Below the pieces are notes generated by a model. That model made no database searches, was not told the DNA's origin, and saw only the letters and a list, made by a program, of their open reading frames with translations. 64,000 nucleotides of DNA from Streptococcus mitis (GTDB taxonomy: Bacteria > Bacillota > Bacilli > Lactobacillales > Streptococcaceae): positions 79,270 through 143,269 of the forward strand of contig NZ_CAMIAF010000003.1 in NCBI RefSeq assembly GCF_946190375.1, written 5' to 3'. The translations under genes were made by a program, and so were the position numbers. This document shows positions 18,236 through 27,003 of this stretch, in pieces. Each line of letters begins with the position of its first letter. The stretch's first letter is position 1.

Positions 18236-18262
18236 AAAAAGACCGGATTGCTCCGATCTTTT
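18236..18262 (-). terminator. Terminator downstream of spxB (copy 2 of a duplicated hairpin)
   Basis: Minus strand AAAAGATCGGA...TCCGGTCTTTTT; differs from the copy at 17785-17808 by one loop base and slightly longer tails. Confidence 0.8.
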
Positions 18263-18269
18263 CAAGTTT

Positions 18270-18373
18270 CTCTCTATGAAAATCAAAGAATAAACAAGGC
18301 ATCAAACCGCAGGCAGTACTGGAGTACGGCAAGGTGAAGATAACGCAGTTTACATTTGATTTTCGACGAGAGA
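18270..18373 (-). repeat. Degenerate BOX element (boxA and boxC parts, no boxB)
   Basis: Contains pieces of the pneumococcal BOX repeat: ATGAAAATCAAAGA at one end (boxC end), CCGCAGGCAGTACT and GAGTACGGCAAGG in the centre, and GATTTTCGACGAG at the other end (boxA end). Length about 104 bp, consistent with one boxA and one boxC module without the boxB middle. It lies in the spxB 3' region, just after the stop. BOX elements are mobile repeats typical of S. pneumoniae; recognition is from memory of the consensus. Confidence 0.75.
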
Positions 18374-18375
18374 AA

Positions 18376-20151
18376 TTATTTAATTGCGCGTGATTGCAAC
18401 CCTTCTTCTTCCAAGAAGAGACGGAATGGTACGAGTTCTTCTGCTTCGTATTTTTCCTTGAAGGCTTTGATTGCTTCTTCTGAGTGAAGTTTTGGATCCA
18501 ATTCAAGTACTTCTACTGGAAGTGGACGGTGTGGAGTGATGCGAGCATCGATAACAACAGTTTTACCTTCTTTGTTCAATTTAACAGCTTCTGCAACAAC
18601 TGCATCGATGTCTTCGATACGGTCAACTGTAAATCCTACAGCACCTTGCGCTTCAGCGATTTTAGCGTAGTCAGCATTAGGGAAGTCACAACCAAACAAG
18701 TGTTTGTTTGTGTCTTCGTATTTGTCCTTGATGAAGGCATATTTACCATTTGAGAAGACAACGTTGATAACTGGAAGGTCGTATTGAACGTTTGTGATAA
18801 CGTCTGGGTAGCACATGTTGAATGCACCGTCACCCATGATGTTCCATACTTGGCGATCTGGATTGTCTTTCTTAGCAGCGATACCACCAGGAAGGGCAAT
18901 ACCCATTGTCGCAAAGAGTGGAGATGTACGCCACATGTTCTTAGGTGTCATGTGAAGGTGACGAGTAGATGTTTGAGTAGTGTCACCTACATCGATTGAG
19001 TAGATAGCGTCTTGATCAGCATGTTTGTTGATTGCATTGTAAACTTGATACAATTGCAATTCACCCTCAGTTTTACCTTCGAGTTTGTCCATGTAATCAC
19101 GCCAGTTTTGGTTATTCTTCACGTTTGCACGCCACCATGGAGTAGATTCAACTGGATTCACTTTGTCAAGGATTGCTTTCGCTGCTTGACCTGCATCACC
19201 AAGGATTGAAGCGTCTAGGGCATGACGTTTACCAAGTTTGTAAGGGTCGATATCTACTTGGATGAATTTTTCAGTATTCTTGAATGCTTCGTAAACTTCA
19301 GCAAATGGGAAGTTTGAACCAAGGAAAAGAACTGTGTCTGCTTCAAAGACCACTTCGTTGGCTGGTTTCCAACCAACACGGTAAGCAGAACCTGTCAAAC
19401 CTTCATAGTTCCATTCAAAAGCTTCAAAGTTTTTACCAGTTGTGATGATTGGTGCTTTGATTTTACGTGACAATTCAGTGATCACTTCACCAGCTTTCAC
19501 ACCACCGTAACCAGCGTAAATAACTGGACGTTCAGCATTGTTCAAGATTTCAACAGCTTTGTTGATTTCAACTTCGTTCAAAGCAGGAGCGATGAATGAA
19601 CGTTCGTATGAACCTGAACCGTAGTATGAGTTTTCGTTGATTTCTTGGAAACCGAAGTTTACTGGGATTTCAACAACAGCTGGACCTTTTTTAGAAACTG
19701 CAGCACGGCAAGCTTCGTCAATTACTTTTGGCAATTGCTCAGCGTAAGCTACACGTTTGTTGTATACAGCGATACCGTTGTACATTGGGTTTTGGTTCAA
19801 TTCTTGGAAAGCATCCATGTTTAATTCGTTAACTGGACGTGATCCAAGGATTGCTAGGAATGGAGTGTTATCCATAGCTGCATCGTAAACACCGTTAATC
19901 AAGTGAGTCGCACCTGGACCACCTGAACCAACTGCAACCCCAATTGAGCCACCAAATTTAGCTTGCATAACCGCTGCAAGAGCACCAGTTTCTTCGTGGC
20001 GAACTTGCAAGAAACGGATGTCTTTGTCTTCAGCCAAAGCATCCATCAATGAGCTGAGTGTTCCAGATGGGATACCGTAGATTGTATCTACGCCCCATGT
20101 TTTCAATACATTAAGCATTGCTGCAGATGCAGTAATTTTCCCTTGAGTCAT
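18376..20151 (-). CDS. spxB: Pyruvate oxidase SpxB
   Basis: 591 residues of a thiamin-diphosphate/FAD enzyme. The N-terminal PYR domain ([19 protein letters not shown], with catalytic Glu in [10 protein letters not shown]), a central FAD-binding domain, and the C-terminal PP domain with [29 protein letters not shown] are all present. It converts pyruvate, phosphate and O2 to acetyl phosphate, CO2 and H2O2, the main peroxide source of pneumococci. Two catabolite-responsive-like sites sit upstream. AAGGAG precedes the ATG. Confidence 0.97.
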   Translation of the reverse strand: MTQGKITASAAMLNVLKTWGVDTIYGIPSGTLSSLMDALAEDKDIRFLQVRHEETGALAAVMQAKFGGSIGVAVGSGGPGATHLINGVYDAAMDNTPFLAILGSRPVNELNMDAFQELNQNPMYNGIAVYNKRVAYAEQLPKVIDEACRAAVSKKGPAVVEIPVNFGFQEINENSYYGSGSYERSFIAPALNEVEINKAVEILNNAERPVIYAGYGGVKAGEVITELSRKIKAPIITTGKNFEAFEWNYEGLTGSAYRVGWKPANEVVFEADTVLFLGSNFPFAEVYEAFKNTEKFIQVDIDPYKLGKRHALDASILGDAGQAAKAILDKVNPVESTPWWRANVKNNQNWRDYMDKLEGKTEGELQLYQVYNAINKHADQDAIYSIDVGDTTQTSTRHLHMTPKNMWRTSPLFATMGIALPGGIAAKKDNPDRQVWNIMGDGAFNMCYPDVITNVQYDLPVINVVFSNGKYAFIKDKYEDTNKHLFGCDFPNADYAKIAEAQGAVGFTVDRIEDIDAVVAEAVKLNKEGKTVVIDARITPHRPLPVEVLELDPKLHSEEAIKAFKEKYEAEELVPFRLFLEEEGLQSRAIK

Positions 20152-20208
20152 AATGATAACTCTCCTTCAAATATTTTTAAATCTACTAAAAAAGATTTCA
20201 TATAGTTT

Positions 20209-20223
20209 TTGAAAACGTTTCAG
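20209..20223. promoter_or_regulatory. cre-like site in the spxB 5' region
   Basis: TTGAAAACGTTTCAG contains the cre core GAAAACGTTTC, about 58 bases upstream of the spxB ATG. CcpA is known to influence spxB; this match lacks one arm base. Confidence 0.55.
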
Positions 20224-20310
20224 TAAATTTTTACAATACTAATTTATCACATTTATTTTGACTTTACTAAGAATCTGCTCAGAAGTTTTTATTCTCTATT
20301 ACAGTACAGT

Positions 20311-20325
20311 TTGAAAACGTTTTTA
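20311..20325. promoter_or_regulatory. Second cre-like site upstream of spxB
   Basis: TTGAAAACGTTTTTA shares the same AAAACGTTT core, 102 bases upstream of the first site. Two sites would permit cooperative CcpA binding. Confidence 0.5.
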
Positions 20326-20341
20326 GACTCTGTTTTATAAT

Positions 20342-20364
20342 AAAAAGCGAGCAAACTCGCTTTT
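20342..20364 (-). terminator. Terminator of the copper operon
   Basis: AAAAGCGAG-caaa-CTCGCTTTT, immediately after the copA stop, with T-run on the minus strand. Confidence 0.9.
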
Positions 20365-22606
20365 AATCTATTTTACTAAAGTTTAAGAGAAGGGAACTAG
20401 TCAGAACGGATACAGAACTAAAGGCCATGGCTAGACCTGCCAGTTCTGGGTTGAGGGCCAGTCCAACACCAGAAAAGACTCCTGCTGCTATCGGAATTCC
20501 GGCGACATTGTAGATAAAGGCCCAGAAAAGATTGAGCAGAATACGATTAAAAGTTTTCTTACTCATGTCAAAGGCACGAACCACGCCTAGGAGGTTATTG
20601 GTTGTCAACACCAAATCCGCTGACTCGATAGCGATATCTGTTCCAGCTCCCATAGCAATCCCCACATCTGCTACACTAAGGGCAGGAGCATCATTGATAC
20701 CATCACCAACAAATGCTACTTTTCCAGTCGCTTGTAGTTTATGGATTTCATGGGCTTTTTCTTCTGGTAAAACACCTGCAATGACCTCTTCGATTCCGAT
20801 CTGATCGGCAATAGCACGCGCCACACCTACATTGTCTCCTGTCAGCATGACTGTTTTAAGACCTCGTTTTTTCAACTGACTGATGGCAAGCTTAGCATTT
20901 TCCTTAGGAATATCTTGCAGAGCAAGCAAGCCTTTGATTTCATTCTCAACAGCCAAGAATACAACTGTCTTAGCTTCTTTTTCCAGTTGTTCTAGTTTTT
21001 CTTGATAAGTGCTAGAAATATCCATGCCATCCAGCATTTTAGCATTTCCAAGCAGAACTTGTTTTCCATTGATTTGCCCTGAAACACCTTTCCCGTGCAA
21101 GGCTTGGAAATTTTCAACAGTTTGAAGCTCAAGTCCAGCTTCAGTCGCTCGCTTAACGATAGCCTCAGCCAGTGGGTGTTGAGAAGCTTCTTCCAAGGAA
21201 GCTGCCAATCCAAGCACTTCTGCTTCGTTGCCGATGACATCTGTTACCACAGGTTTTCCTTCCGTCAAAGTCCCGGTCTTATCAAAGACGATAGTTTGAA
21301 CTTTCTGGATTTCCTGTAGAACCGTTCCATTTTTGAGGAGAACTCCCATCTTGGCACTGCGACCTGTCCCCACCATAAGGGCTGTCGGTGTTGCAAGTCC
21401 CAATGCACAAGGGCAGGCAATAATTAGAACTGCTACTCCATAGAGAAGCGAAGACACAAAGCTCGCTCCAAGCACAACTACACTATCCCTGAGCAAGACG
21501 AACCAAACCCAAAAGGTCACAATCCCTAAAATCACAACTGCTGGGACAAAAATCCCTGAAATCTTATCCGTCAAGTCCTGAATCGGCGCACGACTGGTTT
21601 GAGCTTTCTTCACAAAATCCACAATCTGAGCCAAAACAGTCTCTGAACCAACTTTTTCTGCTCTAAAAACAAGTGTTCCACTATTATTGATGGTTGAACC
21701 AATGACGGTATCTCCAACTGTCTTGTCCACAGGCAGACTCTCACCTGTCACCATAGACTCATCAATACTAGAGATACCTTCTACTACGACACCATCAACA
21801 GCAATCTTTTCACCGGGACGCACTCGAATCAGGTCACCTACCTTGACTTGGTCCAAGGGGACTTGAACATAGTTATCCTCACGCAAGACTTCTGCAGTTT
21901 TAGCCTGCAAGTCAAGTAATTTCTCCACAGCTTGGGAAGTATTTTTCCGCATTTTCTCCTCAAAAACGGCTCCCATAAGAACGAAGAAGAAGATAAATGC
22001 AGCACTTTCAAAGTAAACGGGGAGGCCAGCGAAGAGGGCAACTAAGCTATAGAAATAGGCCACTAGGGTTCCCAAAGCAACCAAGGTATCCATGTTGGCA
22101 TTGTGCTTTTTAAAACTAGCCCAAGCACTTTGGATATAAGGACCACCTGCTACTAGCATAATCGGTGTTGTGGCTAAAAAGGTGCCCCAACGCATGACTT
22201 GGTGACTAATTCCTCCTGTCGACATCCCAATCATGAGGATTACAAGAGGCACAGTAAAGATACTAGTAATCCAAAAACGCTGTAAAAGTGATAGAGATTT
22301 TCGAGTCTTCTCAACAACTGTATAACTCCCCTTTTGCATCTTCATGCCACAAGAAAATTCATGTTGGCCTAATTCTTTAGGGGTAAAACGAATTGTTTTC
22401 TCTTCGTCTACACCGATTGGTTCTAGAATACCTTCTTCTTCAAAAAGAATTTCCTTATAACAGTTTGAAGGAGTAGCACGATGAAAGGTGATCTCAGCAG
22501 GAACTCCTTTTTGCAGTTGAATGTGGGCTGGATGGTAGCCTTTGTCTGCCGTGATACGGATTTTTTGAACACCATTTTCAAGACTTGCTTTTACAATTTC
22601 AGTCAT
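20363..22606 (-). CDS. copA: Copper-exporting P1B-type ATPase CopA
   Basis: 747 residues. The N-terminus (1-100) is a cupredoxin-like domain with [12 protein letters not shown], related to CupA, rather than the usual CxxC heavy-metal domain. Then come membrane helices, TGES (VTGESLPVD), the metal-binding IACPCALG helix, the phosphorylation motif DKTGTLTEG, the HP locus (SQHPLAEA) and [11 protein letters not shown]. It pumps Cu(I) out of the cell. It is the last gene of copY-cupA-copA. Start supported by AGGAG upstream. Confidence 0.96.
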   Translation of the reverse strand: MTEIVKASLENGVQKIRITADKGYHPAHIQLQKGVPAEITFHRATPSNCYKEILFEEEGILEPIGVDEEKTIRFTPKELGQHEFSCGMKMQKGSYTVVEKTRKSLSLLQRFWITSIFTVPLVILMIGMSTGGISHQVMRWGTFLATTPIMLVAGGPYIQSAWASFKKHNANMDTLVALGTLVAYFYSLVALFAGLPVYFESAAFIFFFVLMGAVFEEKMRKNTSQAVEKLLDLQAKTAEVLREDNYVQVPLDQVKVGDLIRVRPGEKIAVDGVVVEGISSIDESMVTGESLPVDKTVGDTVIGSTINNSGTLVFRAEKVGSETVLAQIVDFVKKAQTSRAPIQDLTDKISGIFVPAVVILGIVTFWVWFVLLRDSVVVLGASFVSSLLYGVAVLIIACPCALGLATPTALMVGTGRSAKMGVLLKNGTVLQEIQKVQTIVFDKTGTLTEGKPVVTDVIGNEAEVLGLAASLEEASQHPLAEAIVKRATEAGLELQTVENFQALHGKGVSGQINGKQVLLGNAKMLDGMDISSTYQEKLEQLEKEAKTVVFLAVENEIKGLLALQDIPKENAKLAISQLKKRGLKTVMLTGDNVGVARAIADQIGIEEVIAGVLPEEKAHEIHKLQATGKVAFVGDGINDAPALSVADVGIAMGAGTDIAIESADLVLTTNNLLGVVRAFDMSKKTFNRILLNLFWAFIYNVAGIPIAAGVFSGVGLALNPELAGLAMAFSSVSVLTSSLLLNFSKID

Positions 22607-22615
22607 ATCATTCTC

Positions 22616-22987
22616 CTATTCTACAATCATCTTACCGTGCATCATATTCATGCCACAAGAGAAACCATACTCTCCAGCCTGCTCAGGCGTGATTTCCACT
22701 ACATACTCTTCACCCATTGGCAGGTCCGCATGTACACCAAAATCTGGAAAAACAATTTGGTCCAGACAGGGTGAAGGGTCCTTACGGTCAAAGACAATAC
22801 GGGCTGGCACTGATTTCTTGAGGATAATCAACTCAGGCGTATAGCCTCCCATGACTTCCACTCGAATCTCTTGGTAGCCGTTTTTTTGCTGGGCCTTTTG
22901 TCCAGATTTTTCAGGCTTTTTGAAAAACCAAAACAAGATAAACGCGATAAGGGCAATACAAACAATGGTTACAATACTATTTAACAT
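22616..22987 (-). CDS. cupA: Membrane-anchored copper chaperone CupA
   Basis: 123 residues: one N-terminal membrane helix (about 4-24), a basic linker and a cupredoxin domain ending YGFSCGMNMMHGKMIVE, whose Cys and Met residues bind Cu(I). Its C-terminal domain resembles the N-terminus of CopA, to which it is thought to pass copper. CupA is specific to pneumococcus and close relatives. GTAAAGGAG lies before the ATG, and it is 10 bases after copY. Confidence 0.93.
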   Translation of the reverse strand: MLNSIVTIVCIALIAFILFWFFKKPEKSGQKAQQKNGYQEIRVEVMGGYTPELIILKKSVPARIVFDRKDPSPCLDQIVFPDFGVHADLPMGEEYVVEITPEQAGEYGFSCGMNMMHGKMIVE

Positions 22988-22997
22988 GACGTCTCCT

Positions 22998-23393
22998 TTA
23001 CATACAATTACATTTTACTTTTGTTACAGCGCTTGATTTCTTCTCAGAAATCACAGCTTCCAAGTCTTCCAAGTCAGCCTGAGTAAAATCACATTCAGTA
23101 ATCAAATCAGCCAACAAGTTCTTAATCCTACGAGAACAAACCTTGTCCTTGATATCTTGGACAAGTAAATCCCGACTTTGGTCCAAAGTTAAAAGGGCTG
23201 AATAGACAAAGAACTTGCCTTCTTTTTTCCTTGTCAGACACTCTTTCTCAACCAAACGAGCCAAAAGAGTTTGAATGGTTGACTTGGACCAGTCGAACCG
23301 CTCCGCCAGAACCCTGATCAAATCCGTACTGGTCTGTTCGCCCTGCATCCAAATAATCTTCATGACCTGCCATTCTGCATCTGAAATCTGCAT
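22998..23393 (-). CDS. copY: Copper-responsive repressor CopY
   Basis: 131 residues from the ATG at 23393 (MQISDAEWQVMKIIWMQGEQTSTDLIRVL); GGAGG directly upstream favours this over an earlier in-frame start. The winged-helix BlaI/MecI-type DNA-binding domain covers about 1-75. The tail ends KCNCM, with CNC and upstream Cys residues in place of the canonical double CxC; this is the metal-sensing end. Copper displaces Zn and releases the operator. It controls its own operon through two operators (23412-23420, 23452-23460). Confidence 0.93.
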   Translation of the reverse strand: MQISDAEWQVMKIIWMQGEQTSTDLIRVLAERFDWSKSTIQTLLARLVEKECLTRKKEGKFFVYSALLTLDQSRDLLVQDIKDKVCSRRIKNLLADLITECDFTQADLEDLEAVISEKKSSAVTKVKCNCM

Positions 23394-23411
23394 AATCACA
23401 CCTCCAAAATC

Positions 23412-23463
23412 TACATTTGTCAATTACAATTATCAGTATACTCTTAAAATCTACATTTGTCAA
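23412..23463 (-). promoter_or_regulatory. cop promoter with two CopY operators
   Basis: Minus strand: -35 TTGACA (23458-23463), 17 bp, -10 TATACT (23435-23440). The sequence TTGACAAATGTAGATTTT appears twice, 40 bp apart; each copy contains the cop-box core ACAAATGTA (23412-23420 and 23452-23460 on the plus strand as TACATTTGT). The upstream copy overlaps the -35 box; the downstream copy lies just past the start point. Confidence 0.88.
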
Positions 23464-23525
23464 TTATAAAATTCAAATCTTTCTCTTTTTTTAAAATCTT
23501 CATTTCAAAAGTGTTTAAAACACAA

Positions 23526-23551
23526 GCAAAAACCTCCACATCAAGTGGAGG
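23526..23551 (-). terminator. lctO terminator
   Basis: CCTCCAC (23533-23539) pairs with GTGGAGG (23545-23551), followed by T-run on the minus strand. Confidence 0.9.
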
Positions 23552-23563
23552 CAAGCTGGTTTA

Positions 23564-24700
23564 TCAATACAATTTTAAGTCACGAGGATCAACTGGGAAG
23601 GTTGGGTTATATGGGTTGTGACGGAGTTTGAAGTGTTTGACATCTTCAATTGTCTGAGTTCCAGACAATTGCATGACTGTCTTCAATTCCGCATTCAAGT
23701 GTTCAAAGACTTGACGCACACCAACACTACCGCCGAGAGCCAAGCCATAGATAACCGGGCGACCAATAGCTACCAAGTCTGCTCCTGAAGCCAGGGCTTT
23801 AAAGACGTGTTGACCACGACGAACACCAGAGTCAAAGACAATTGGCACACGTTTATCAACTGCTTCTGCCACTTCTTGAAGCGAGTCAAAGGCAGCTGGT
23901 CCACCGTCGATTTGGCGACCACCATGGTTGGTTACCCAGATACCAGAAGCTCCCGCAGCAAGCGAACGTTCAACGTCCTCACGGCATTGTGGTCCTTTAA
24001 CGTAAACTGGTAATCCTGAGTATTCAGCGATAAATTCTACATCACGTGGAGACAAGCGTTGTTTAGCTGATTTGTAAACAAAGTCCATTGATTTACCAGC
24101 ACCTTCTGGCAGGTATTCTTCAACAATCGGCATGCCAACTGGGAAGACAAAACCATTACGCTTGTCCACCTCACGATTGCCCCCTACAGTAGCATCTGCT
24201 GTCAAGACAATCGCTTTGTAGCCTTCAGCCTTCACACGGTCCATAATGTGGCGGTTGATTCCGTCATCTTTACTAAAATAAAATTGGAACCAATGAGGTG
24301 TCCCTTGAAGGGCTTCCGTAATTTCAGGAAGGTCGACAGTAGAGTAAGAGCTAGTTGTGTAAAGAGAACCAAACTCCTGCACACCACGCGCAGTCGCCAC
24401 TTCACCCTGTTCATTTGCTAATTTATGAGCCGCAACAGGCGCCATGATGATTGGTGAAGACAATTTTTCACCTGCAAATTCAATCTCTGTACTTGGATTT
24501 TCAACATCACAAAGAGTATGCGGAACGATGAGTTTGTGGTTAAAGGCGCGAATATTCTCACGCAAAGTGAAGGTATCTTCCGCCCCACTAGCAATATAGC
24601 CAAATGCTGCTTTAGGGATAACTTGTTGCGCCATTGGTTCCAAATCATAGGTATTGATGAAGTCTACATGGCCTTCTGCATTGCTTGTTTTGTATGACAT
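23564..24700 (-). CDS. lctO: L-lactate oxidase LctO
   Basis: 378 residues of the FMN-dependent alpha-hydroxy-acid oxidase family. The catalytic His259 and Arg262 are in WVTNHGGRQIDG, FMN contacts in MAPVAAHKLANEQGE and VRRGQHVFKALASGAD. It oxidises L-lactate with O2 to pyruvate and H2O2, and so replenishes pyruvate for SpxB. AAGGAGG precedes the ATG. A cre-like palindrome lies 18 bases upstream. It neighbours the copper operon directly; see findings. Confidence 0.95.
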   Translation of the reverse strand: MSYKTSNAEGHVDFINTYDLEPMAQQVIPKAAFGYIASGAEDTFTLRENIRAFNHKLIVPHTLCDVENPSTEIEFAGEKLSSPIIMAPVAAHKLANEQGEVATARGVQEFGSLYTTSSYSTVDLPEITEALQGTPHWFQFYFSKDDGINRHIMDRVKAEGYKAIVLTADATVGGNREVDKRNGFVFPVGMPIVEEYLPEGAGKSMDFVYKSAKQRLSPRDVEFIAEYSGLPVYVKGPQCREDVERSLAAGASGIWVTNHGGRQIDGGPAAFDSLQEVAEAVDKRVPIVFDSGVRRGQHVFKALASGADLVAIGRPVIYGLALGGSVGVRQVFEHLNAELKTVMQLSGTQTIEDVKHFKLRHNPYNPTFPVDPRDLKLY

Positions 24701-24717
24701 AAAATGCCCTCCTTAAT

Positions 24718-24733
24718 AAGTAAGCGTTTACTT
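24718..24733. promoter_or_regulatory. cre-like site upstream of lctO
   Basis: AAGTAAGCGTTTACTT is a nearly perfect 16-base palindrome with the cre core AAGCGTTT, 18 bases upstream of the lctO ATG. CcpA control is inferred. Confidence 0.6.
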
Positions 24734-24791
24734 TGTATATTACAAAAATATCTTAACTCTTTTTTCAAAACTTTTCAAATATTTTGTTTGG

Positions 24792-24882
24792 AAATTTCAG
24801 AAATTCTAGGACTATGATAAAAAATCCTTATAACGGCAATAAAAAATAGATATTATCCAAAGGAGATTTTAAGTGCTACAAT
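24792..24882 (+). promoter_or_regulatory. Promoter region of the polar amino-acid ABC operon
   Basis: An extended -10 TGC-TACAAT (24877-24882) lies 33 bases before the TTG start. Upstream at 24792-24806, AAATTTCAGAAATTC matches the CodY consensus at 12 of 15 positions. Both are plausible but not strong; the site would fit control by amino-acid supply. Confidence 0.45.
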
Positions 24883-24915
24883 AACTGTATTATTTCTAGA
24901 TAGGAGGTTCTATTT

Positions 24916-25596
24916 TTGGATTGGTCCATTGTTGAACAATATCTACCACTATATCAAAAGGCATTCTTTCTAACCTTGCATATTGCAGTTTGGGGAATTT
25001 TGGGATCCTTTCTGCTCGGTTTAATCGTTAGTATCATCCGGCATTACCGCATCCCTGTTTTGGCGCAAGTAGCGACAGCCTACATTGAATTGTCACGCAA
25101 CACGCCCCTTTTGACTCAACTCTTCTTTCTCTACTTCGGACTTCCTAGAGTAGGGATTGTCCTATCTTCAGAAGTCTGTGCCACTTTAGGACTGGTCTTT
25201 TTAGGAGGCTCCTATATGGCAGAATCTTTCCGAAGTGGGCTGGAAGCCGTCAGTCAAACCCAGCAGGAGATTGGATTAGCTATCGGTCTGACACCTCTAC
25301 AGGTCTTTCTCTATGTGGTCCTTCCGCAAGCAACAGCGGTTGCTCTACCATCTTTTAGTGCCAATTTCATTTTCCTCATCAAGGAAACCTCTGTTTTCTC
25401 AGCAGTAGCTTTAGCCGACCTCATGTACGTCGCCAAGGACTTGATTGGTCTCTACTATGAAACAGACATTGCGCTGACTATGTTGGTAATTGCTTACCTT
25501 ATCATGTTGCTACCCATCTCACTGGTCTTTAGCTGGATAGAAAGGAGGCTCCGCCATGCAGGATTCGGGAATCCAAGTACTCTTTCAGGGAAATAA
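24916..25596 (+). CDS. Polar amino-acid ABC importer, permease 1
   Basis: 226 residues beginning at TTG (MDWSIVEQYLPLYQKAFFLTLHIAVWG), supported by AGGAGG 8 bases upstream. It is a HisM/GlnP-type permease with about five membrane helices; the conserved EAA-loop region is EAVSQTQQEIGLAIGLTPLQVFLYVVLPQATAVALPSF (about residues 113-152). It forms the channel with the second permease. The last 41 bases overlap the next gene. Confidence 0.9.
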   Translation: MDWSIVEQYLPLYQKAFFLTLHIAVWGILGSFLLGLIVSIIRHYRIPVLAQVATAYIELSRNTPLLTQLFFLYFGLPRVGIVLSSEVCATLGLVFLGGSYMAESFRSGLEAVSQTQQEIGLAIGLTPLQVFLYVVLPQATAVALPSFSANFIFLIKETSVFSAVALADLMYVAKDLIGLYYETDIALTMLVIAYLIMLLPISLVFSWIERRLRHAGFGNPSTLSGK

Positions 25597-26233
25597 TCTC
25601 CTGCGGATCTTACAAGGATTGGGCGTTACGATTGGGATTTCTATCCTGTCTGTCCTTTTGTCCATGATTTTCGGAACAATCATGGGAATCATCATGACCT
25701 CCCATTCTAGGGTAGTACGATTTTTAACACGATTGTATCTAGAATTTATCCGTATCATGCCCCAACTGGTGCTACTCTTCATCGTTTATTTCGGCTTGGC
25801 TCGAAACTTTAATATCAATATCTCAGGAGAGACTTCTGCTATTATCGTTTTTACCCTCTGGGGAACAGCTGAAATGGGGGACTTGGTTCGTGGAGCAATC
25901 ACTTCCCTCCCTAAGCATCAGTTTGAAAGCGGACAGGCACTCGGCTTGACCAATGTTCAACTTTACTACCACATTATCATCCCACAAGTCTTGAGAAGAT
26001 TGCTACCTCAGGCCATTAACCTTGTCACTCGGATGATCAAAACCACTTCCTTGGTTGTTTTGATTGGGGTTGTTGAAGTGACCAAGGTTGGACAACAAAT
26101 CATTGATAGCAATCGCCTGACCATCCCAACCGCTTCCTTCTGGATTTATGGAACCATTCTTGTCTTGTATTTCGCAGTCTGCTTTCCTATTTCCAAACTA
26201 TCCACTCACTTAGAAAAATATTGGAGGAACTAA
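25556..26233 (+). CDS. Polar amino-acid ABC importer, permease 2
   Basis: 225 residues, start ATG at 25556 preceded by AGGAGG and lying inside the end of the first permease. The EAA-type loop is ITSLPKHQFESGQALGLTNVQLYYHIIIPQVLRRLLPQAINL (about residues 116-157). It is a HisQ/GlnP-type permease that pairs with permease 1. Stop and next start are contiguous (TAA-ATG). Confidence 0.9.
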   Translation: MQDSGIQVLFQGNNLLRILQGLGVTIGISILSVLLSMIFGTIMGIIMTSHSRVVRFLTRLYLEFIRIMPQLVLLFIVYFGLARNFNINISGETSAIIVFTLWGTAEMGDLVRGAITSLPKHQFESGQALGLTNVQLYYHIIIPQVLRRLLPQAINLVTRMIKTTSLVVLIGVVEVTKVGQQIIDSNRLTIPTASFWIYGTILVLYFAVCFPISKLSTHLEKYWRN

Positions 26234-26992
26234 ATGTCTGAAACTATCTTAGAAATCAAGGAACTCAAAAAATCCTTCGGAGACAATCCCATCCTCCAAG
26301 GACTTTCTCTAGATATCAAAAAAGGGGAAGTTGTCGTCATCCTAGGACCCTCTGGTTGTGGAAAAAGTACTCTCCTTCGTTGCCTCAATGGCTTAGAAAG
26401 CATTCAAGGTGGAGATATTCTTCTGGACGGTCAGTCTATCGTTGAAAATAAAAAAGATTTTCACCTAGTTCGCCAAAAGATTGGCATGGTCTTTCAAAGC
26501 TATGAACTCTTTCCTCATCTGGATGTCCTACAAAACCTCATCCTAGGGCCTATCAAAGCTCAAGGAAGGGACAAGAAAGAAGTAACTGAAGAAGCTTTGC
26601 AACTACTGGAACGTGTCGGATTGTTGGATAAACAACATAGCTTTGCCCGTCAATTATCTGGTGGACAGAAGCAACGGGTTGCAATTGTCCGTGCCCTCCT
26701 CATGCATCCAGAAATCATCCTTTTTGACGAAGTGACTGCTTCGCTGGATCCAGAAATGGTGCGTGAGGTGCTGGAACTGATCAATGATTTGGCCCAAGAA
26801 GGTCGTACCATGATTCTAGTAACTCATGAAATGCAGTTTGCCCAAGCTATTGCCGATCGGATTATCTTCCTCGACCAAGGGAAAATCGCTGAAGAAGGAA
26901 CGGCTCAAGCCTTCTTTACCAATCCTCAAACTAAACGAGCCCAGGAATTTTTAAACGTCTTTGACTTTAGCCAATTTGGCTCATATCTATAA
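26234..26992 (+). CDS. Polar amino-acid ABC importer, ATPase
   Basis: 252 residues: Walker A GPSGCGKST (about 38-46), signature LSGGQKQRVAIVRALL (about 140), Walker B IILFDEVTASLDPE (about 160), switch His in VTHEMQFA. Typical of the GlnQ/HisP group that serves polar or charged amino acids. Ribosome site GGAGG overlaps the end of the upstream gene. Confidence 0.93.
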   Translation: MSETILEIKELKKSFGDNPILQGLSLDIKKGEVVVILGPSGCGKSTLLRCLNGLESIQGGDILLDGQSIVENKKDFHLVRQKIGMVFQSYELFPHLDVLQNLILGPIKAQGRDKKEVTEEALQLLERVGLLDKQHSFARQLSGGQKQRVAIVRALLMHPEIILFDEVTASLDPEMVREVLELINDLAQEGRTMILVTHEMQFAQAIADRIIFLDQGKIAEEGTAQAFFTNPQTKRAQEFLNVFDFSQFGSYL

Positions 26993-27003
26993 AGGAGATT
27001 CTT

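Noticed and set aside
18225-18506. 93-residue minus-strand frame over the BOX element and the spxB end
   Set aside because: It crosses the BOX repeat and the spxB 3' end in another frame, with no ribosome site.
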